A DNA stretch of 64,000 nt from Streptomyces sp. NBC_00178 (GTDB taxonomy: Bacteria; Actinomycetota; Actinomycetes; Streptomycetales; Streptomycetaceae): positions 3,362,001-3,426,000 of the forward strand of contig NZ_CP108143.1 in NCBI RefSeq assembly GCF_036206005.1, written 5' to 3'. Made by a program: the position numbers and the translations under genes. Of the stretch, positions 62,908 through 64,000 are shown piece after piece (within the stretch, counting starts at the first letter, position 1; every line of letters begins with the position of its first letter). The notes under the pieces were generated by a model. That model did no database searches. It was not told where the DNA came from and saw only the letters and a program-made list of their open reading frames with translations.

Positions 62908-63462
62908 ACGTCCTCCTTGACGCTCAGCGCTCAAGTCGTGGACGGATTGTAGGGAGCCGGGGCTGATCAAAACAGTGGGTGGTCAATGAAATCGACTTTC
63001 GTCCACCCAATGACAAATGATCTCCTCCCGGAGGGGACCCGAATGCAGTAATGGGGTCGGGGCATGACACCCGCGCATTCCTGGAGATCGCCGATCAGGC
63101 AAGCCTGTAATTCCCCTGTTCACCGGGGTTGATAAACGTTCGCCGGGACCGGGCCGGCCGTGGGGCCTGCTGGGGGCCTGCCGTGCCGGGAACGAGGAAA
63201 CAGCACCACTACGCCGCGCCGCCGAGTCCGCGCGAAGCCGAGCACCGGCCGGCAGACCGCTTCGCTCCGGCGGCCCCGCGAGCGCCCGGGCCCAGGTGTC
63301 TGCGCGGCCCTCTCCAGCCTCGCCGACGGACAGTTCGATGAGCCGGTGATCGGGCCGCACCTCAAGCGAGCCGGCCGGACGGCCCCTCTCGGACGCAGGC
63401 GACGAGGTGCAGGCGCAGGCAAGGTGCATCGCGCGCGTCCGGCAGATGCGCGCCGCCCCTGC
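62908..63462. other. 555-base intergenic region upstream of hppA
   Basis: Near hppA it is comparatively A/T-rich (about 62960-63030) and contains the putative promoter. The part from about 63140 to 63460 is very GC-rich. Open frames there are not supported and I recognise no gene. Confidence 0.45.
62946..62951 (-). promoter_or_regulatory. Putative hppA -10 hexamer TACAAT
   Basis: On the minus strand TACAAT lies 38 bases before the ATG at 62907, in an A/T-richer patch. This would give a short untranslated leader that includes the AAGGAGG site. The -35 region (TGTTTT, 17 bases upstream) is poor. Confidence 0.4.
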
Positions 63463-63930
63463 CTAGTGCCGGATCAGGCCGCCGACCGGGATGGGCGCGA
63501 CGTGGCCGGTGGCGGGAAGGGCCTCGGCCAGGGTGAGGCCGACGTCGACCAGTGATGACCTGCGCAGGCCGGCGACGTCGGCGGCCTTGGTCCACACCGT
63601 CTCGGCTATCTCGCCGTTCAGCTCAGGCCGCAGCCGACCACCGGTGATGCGGACCCGGTAGAAGACGCCGACATTCTGATGCTCTACTCCCGCACGCGCT
63701 TCGGCCGCTGGAATGATCCGTGAGTCGATGCCCAGCAGCCGATCCACCACGGCGACACAGCCGGTCTCCTCGGCAACCTCCCGAATGACCGCATCGAACG
63801 GATCTTCGCCGTGCTCCACACGGCCGCCCGGCAGGGTCCAGGTGCTTTCGCCCATCGGCGGTACGTGGCGGGCGAGCAGCACCCACCCGTTCTCGACACA
63901 CACGGCGTACGCCGCCAACCGAAAACGCAT
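63463..63930 (-). CDS. Nudix hydrolase
   Basis: 155 residues with AAGGAAGG upstream of the ATG. The Nudix box runs from Gly36 to Cys58: G36, E42, R50-E51 and E54-E55 hold the metal and pyrophosphate. A trailing segment TVWTKAADVAGL is the common C-terminal helix. It cleaves nucleoside diphosphate-linked compounds. The substrate class (oxidised nucleotides, ADP-ribose, others) cannot be told from the box alone. Confidence 0.93.
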   Translation of the reverse strand: MRFRLAAYAVCVENGWVLLARHVPPMGESTWTLPGGRVEHGEDPFDAVIREVAEETGCVAVVDRLLGIDSRIIPAAEARAGVEHQNVGVFYRVRITGGRLRPELNGEIAETVWTKAADVAGLRRSSLVDVGLTLAEALPATGHVAPIPVGGLIRH

Positions 63931-64000
63931 CCCCCACCTTCCTTGCTGCTACCTCGATGGCCCGGCCGGATACTGTCCCACGCCCCCTCCGGAGCAGCGC

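Noticed and set aside
63160..63555. Open frame upstream of the Nudix gene
   Set aside because: No homology or ribosome-binding site was recognised, and it runs antisense into the Nudix gene.
1..64000. Phage-defence island, biosynthetic cluster, prophage or integrative element
   Set aside because: No integrase, transposase, restriction, toxin-antitoxin, polyketide or peptide synthetase gene, nor flanking direct repeats at the tRNA, were seen. Most of the gene content is conserved core.

Overview
The window is high-GC (roughly 70 percent or more) actinobacterial chromosome and almost certainly Streptomyces. The evidence is GTG and TTG starts, TANNNT hexamers a few bases upstream of start codons, the WhiJ-type HTH / ATP-binding / DUF397 gene set, an actinobacterial TopA with a Lys-Ala tail, an MFS-thymidylate kinase fusion, and a gene order that, from memory, follows the core region of S. 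coelicolor around folE-ftsH-hpt-tilS and tmk-topA-hppA. No phage, integrase, insertion sequence, CRISPR array or biosynthetic cluster was seen. This is core chromosome with a few accessory genes.

Layout. 1-1753: NarL/DesK-type two-component pair, with the regulator cut by the window edge. 1850-3984: a MidA/NDUFAF7-type methyltransferase overlapping an orphan nuoD. 4013-5041: membrane-anchored coiled-coil protein. 5146-8894: osmoprotectant ABC importer with the ATPase gene divergent. 9232-12286: folP, an NTF2-like gene, folB, folK and DUF3180. 12346-20428 (minus strand): VOC protein, folE, ftsH, hpt, tilS, a zincin-like protein and a D-Ala-D-Ala carboxypeptidase. 20515-22922: ppa and a ThrE-type exporter. 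22983-24443: DedA protein with a long Q/G/Y-rich tail. 24592-27076: YbjQ-like, wrbA and gad. 27106-29862: PadR regulator, DinB-like protein and an aldehyde dehydrogenase homologue without its catalytic cysteine. 29917-32054: a WhiJ-like regulatory island. 32451-40669: FUSC transporter, DUF2786, quinone oxidoreductase, a second family-A DNA polymerase, DUF2804 and an APH-like kinase. 40694-45975: two-component system divergent from a MacB-type ABC exporter. 46145-48919: sulfurtransferase, tRNA-Thr(CGU) and a tripeptidyl aminopeptidase. 49066-62907: holB, the MFS-Tmk fusion, topA, a small membrane protein, an NPPF methyltransferase, a lipoprotein and hppA. 63463-63930: Nudix hydrolase.

How genes work together. 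The folate genes supply dihydropteroate from GTP (FolE, FolB, FolK, FolP). Pyrophosphate handling appears twice, as soluble Ppa and membrane HppA. HolB, Tmk, TopA and the extra PolA-like enzyme serve DNA replication and topology.

The strongest leads are: (1) the methyltransferase-NuoD pair, in which the arginine that NDUFAF7 methylates in mitochondrial NDUFS2 is conserved while two quinone-site residues are changed; (2) a 17-bp element with a 12-bp-phased half-site, in the same orientation upstream of both the ATP-binding gene and the DUF397 gene of the WhiJ-like island; (3) a Cys-to-Gly change at the nucleophile position of the aldehyde dehydrogenase; (4) a 9-bp inverted repeat exactly centred between the divergent sensor kinase and ABC exporter genes; (5) the Q/G/Y tail of the DedA protein.
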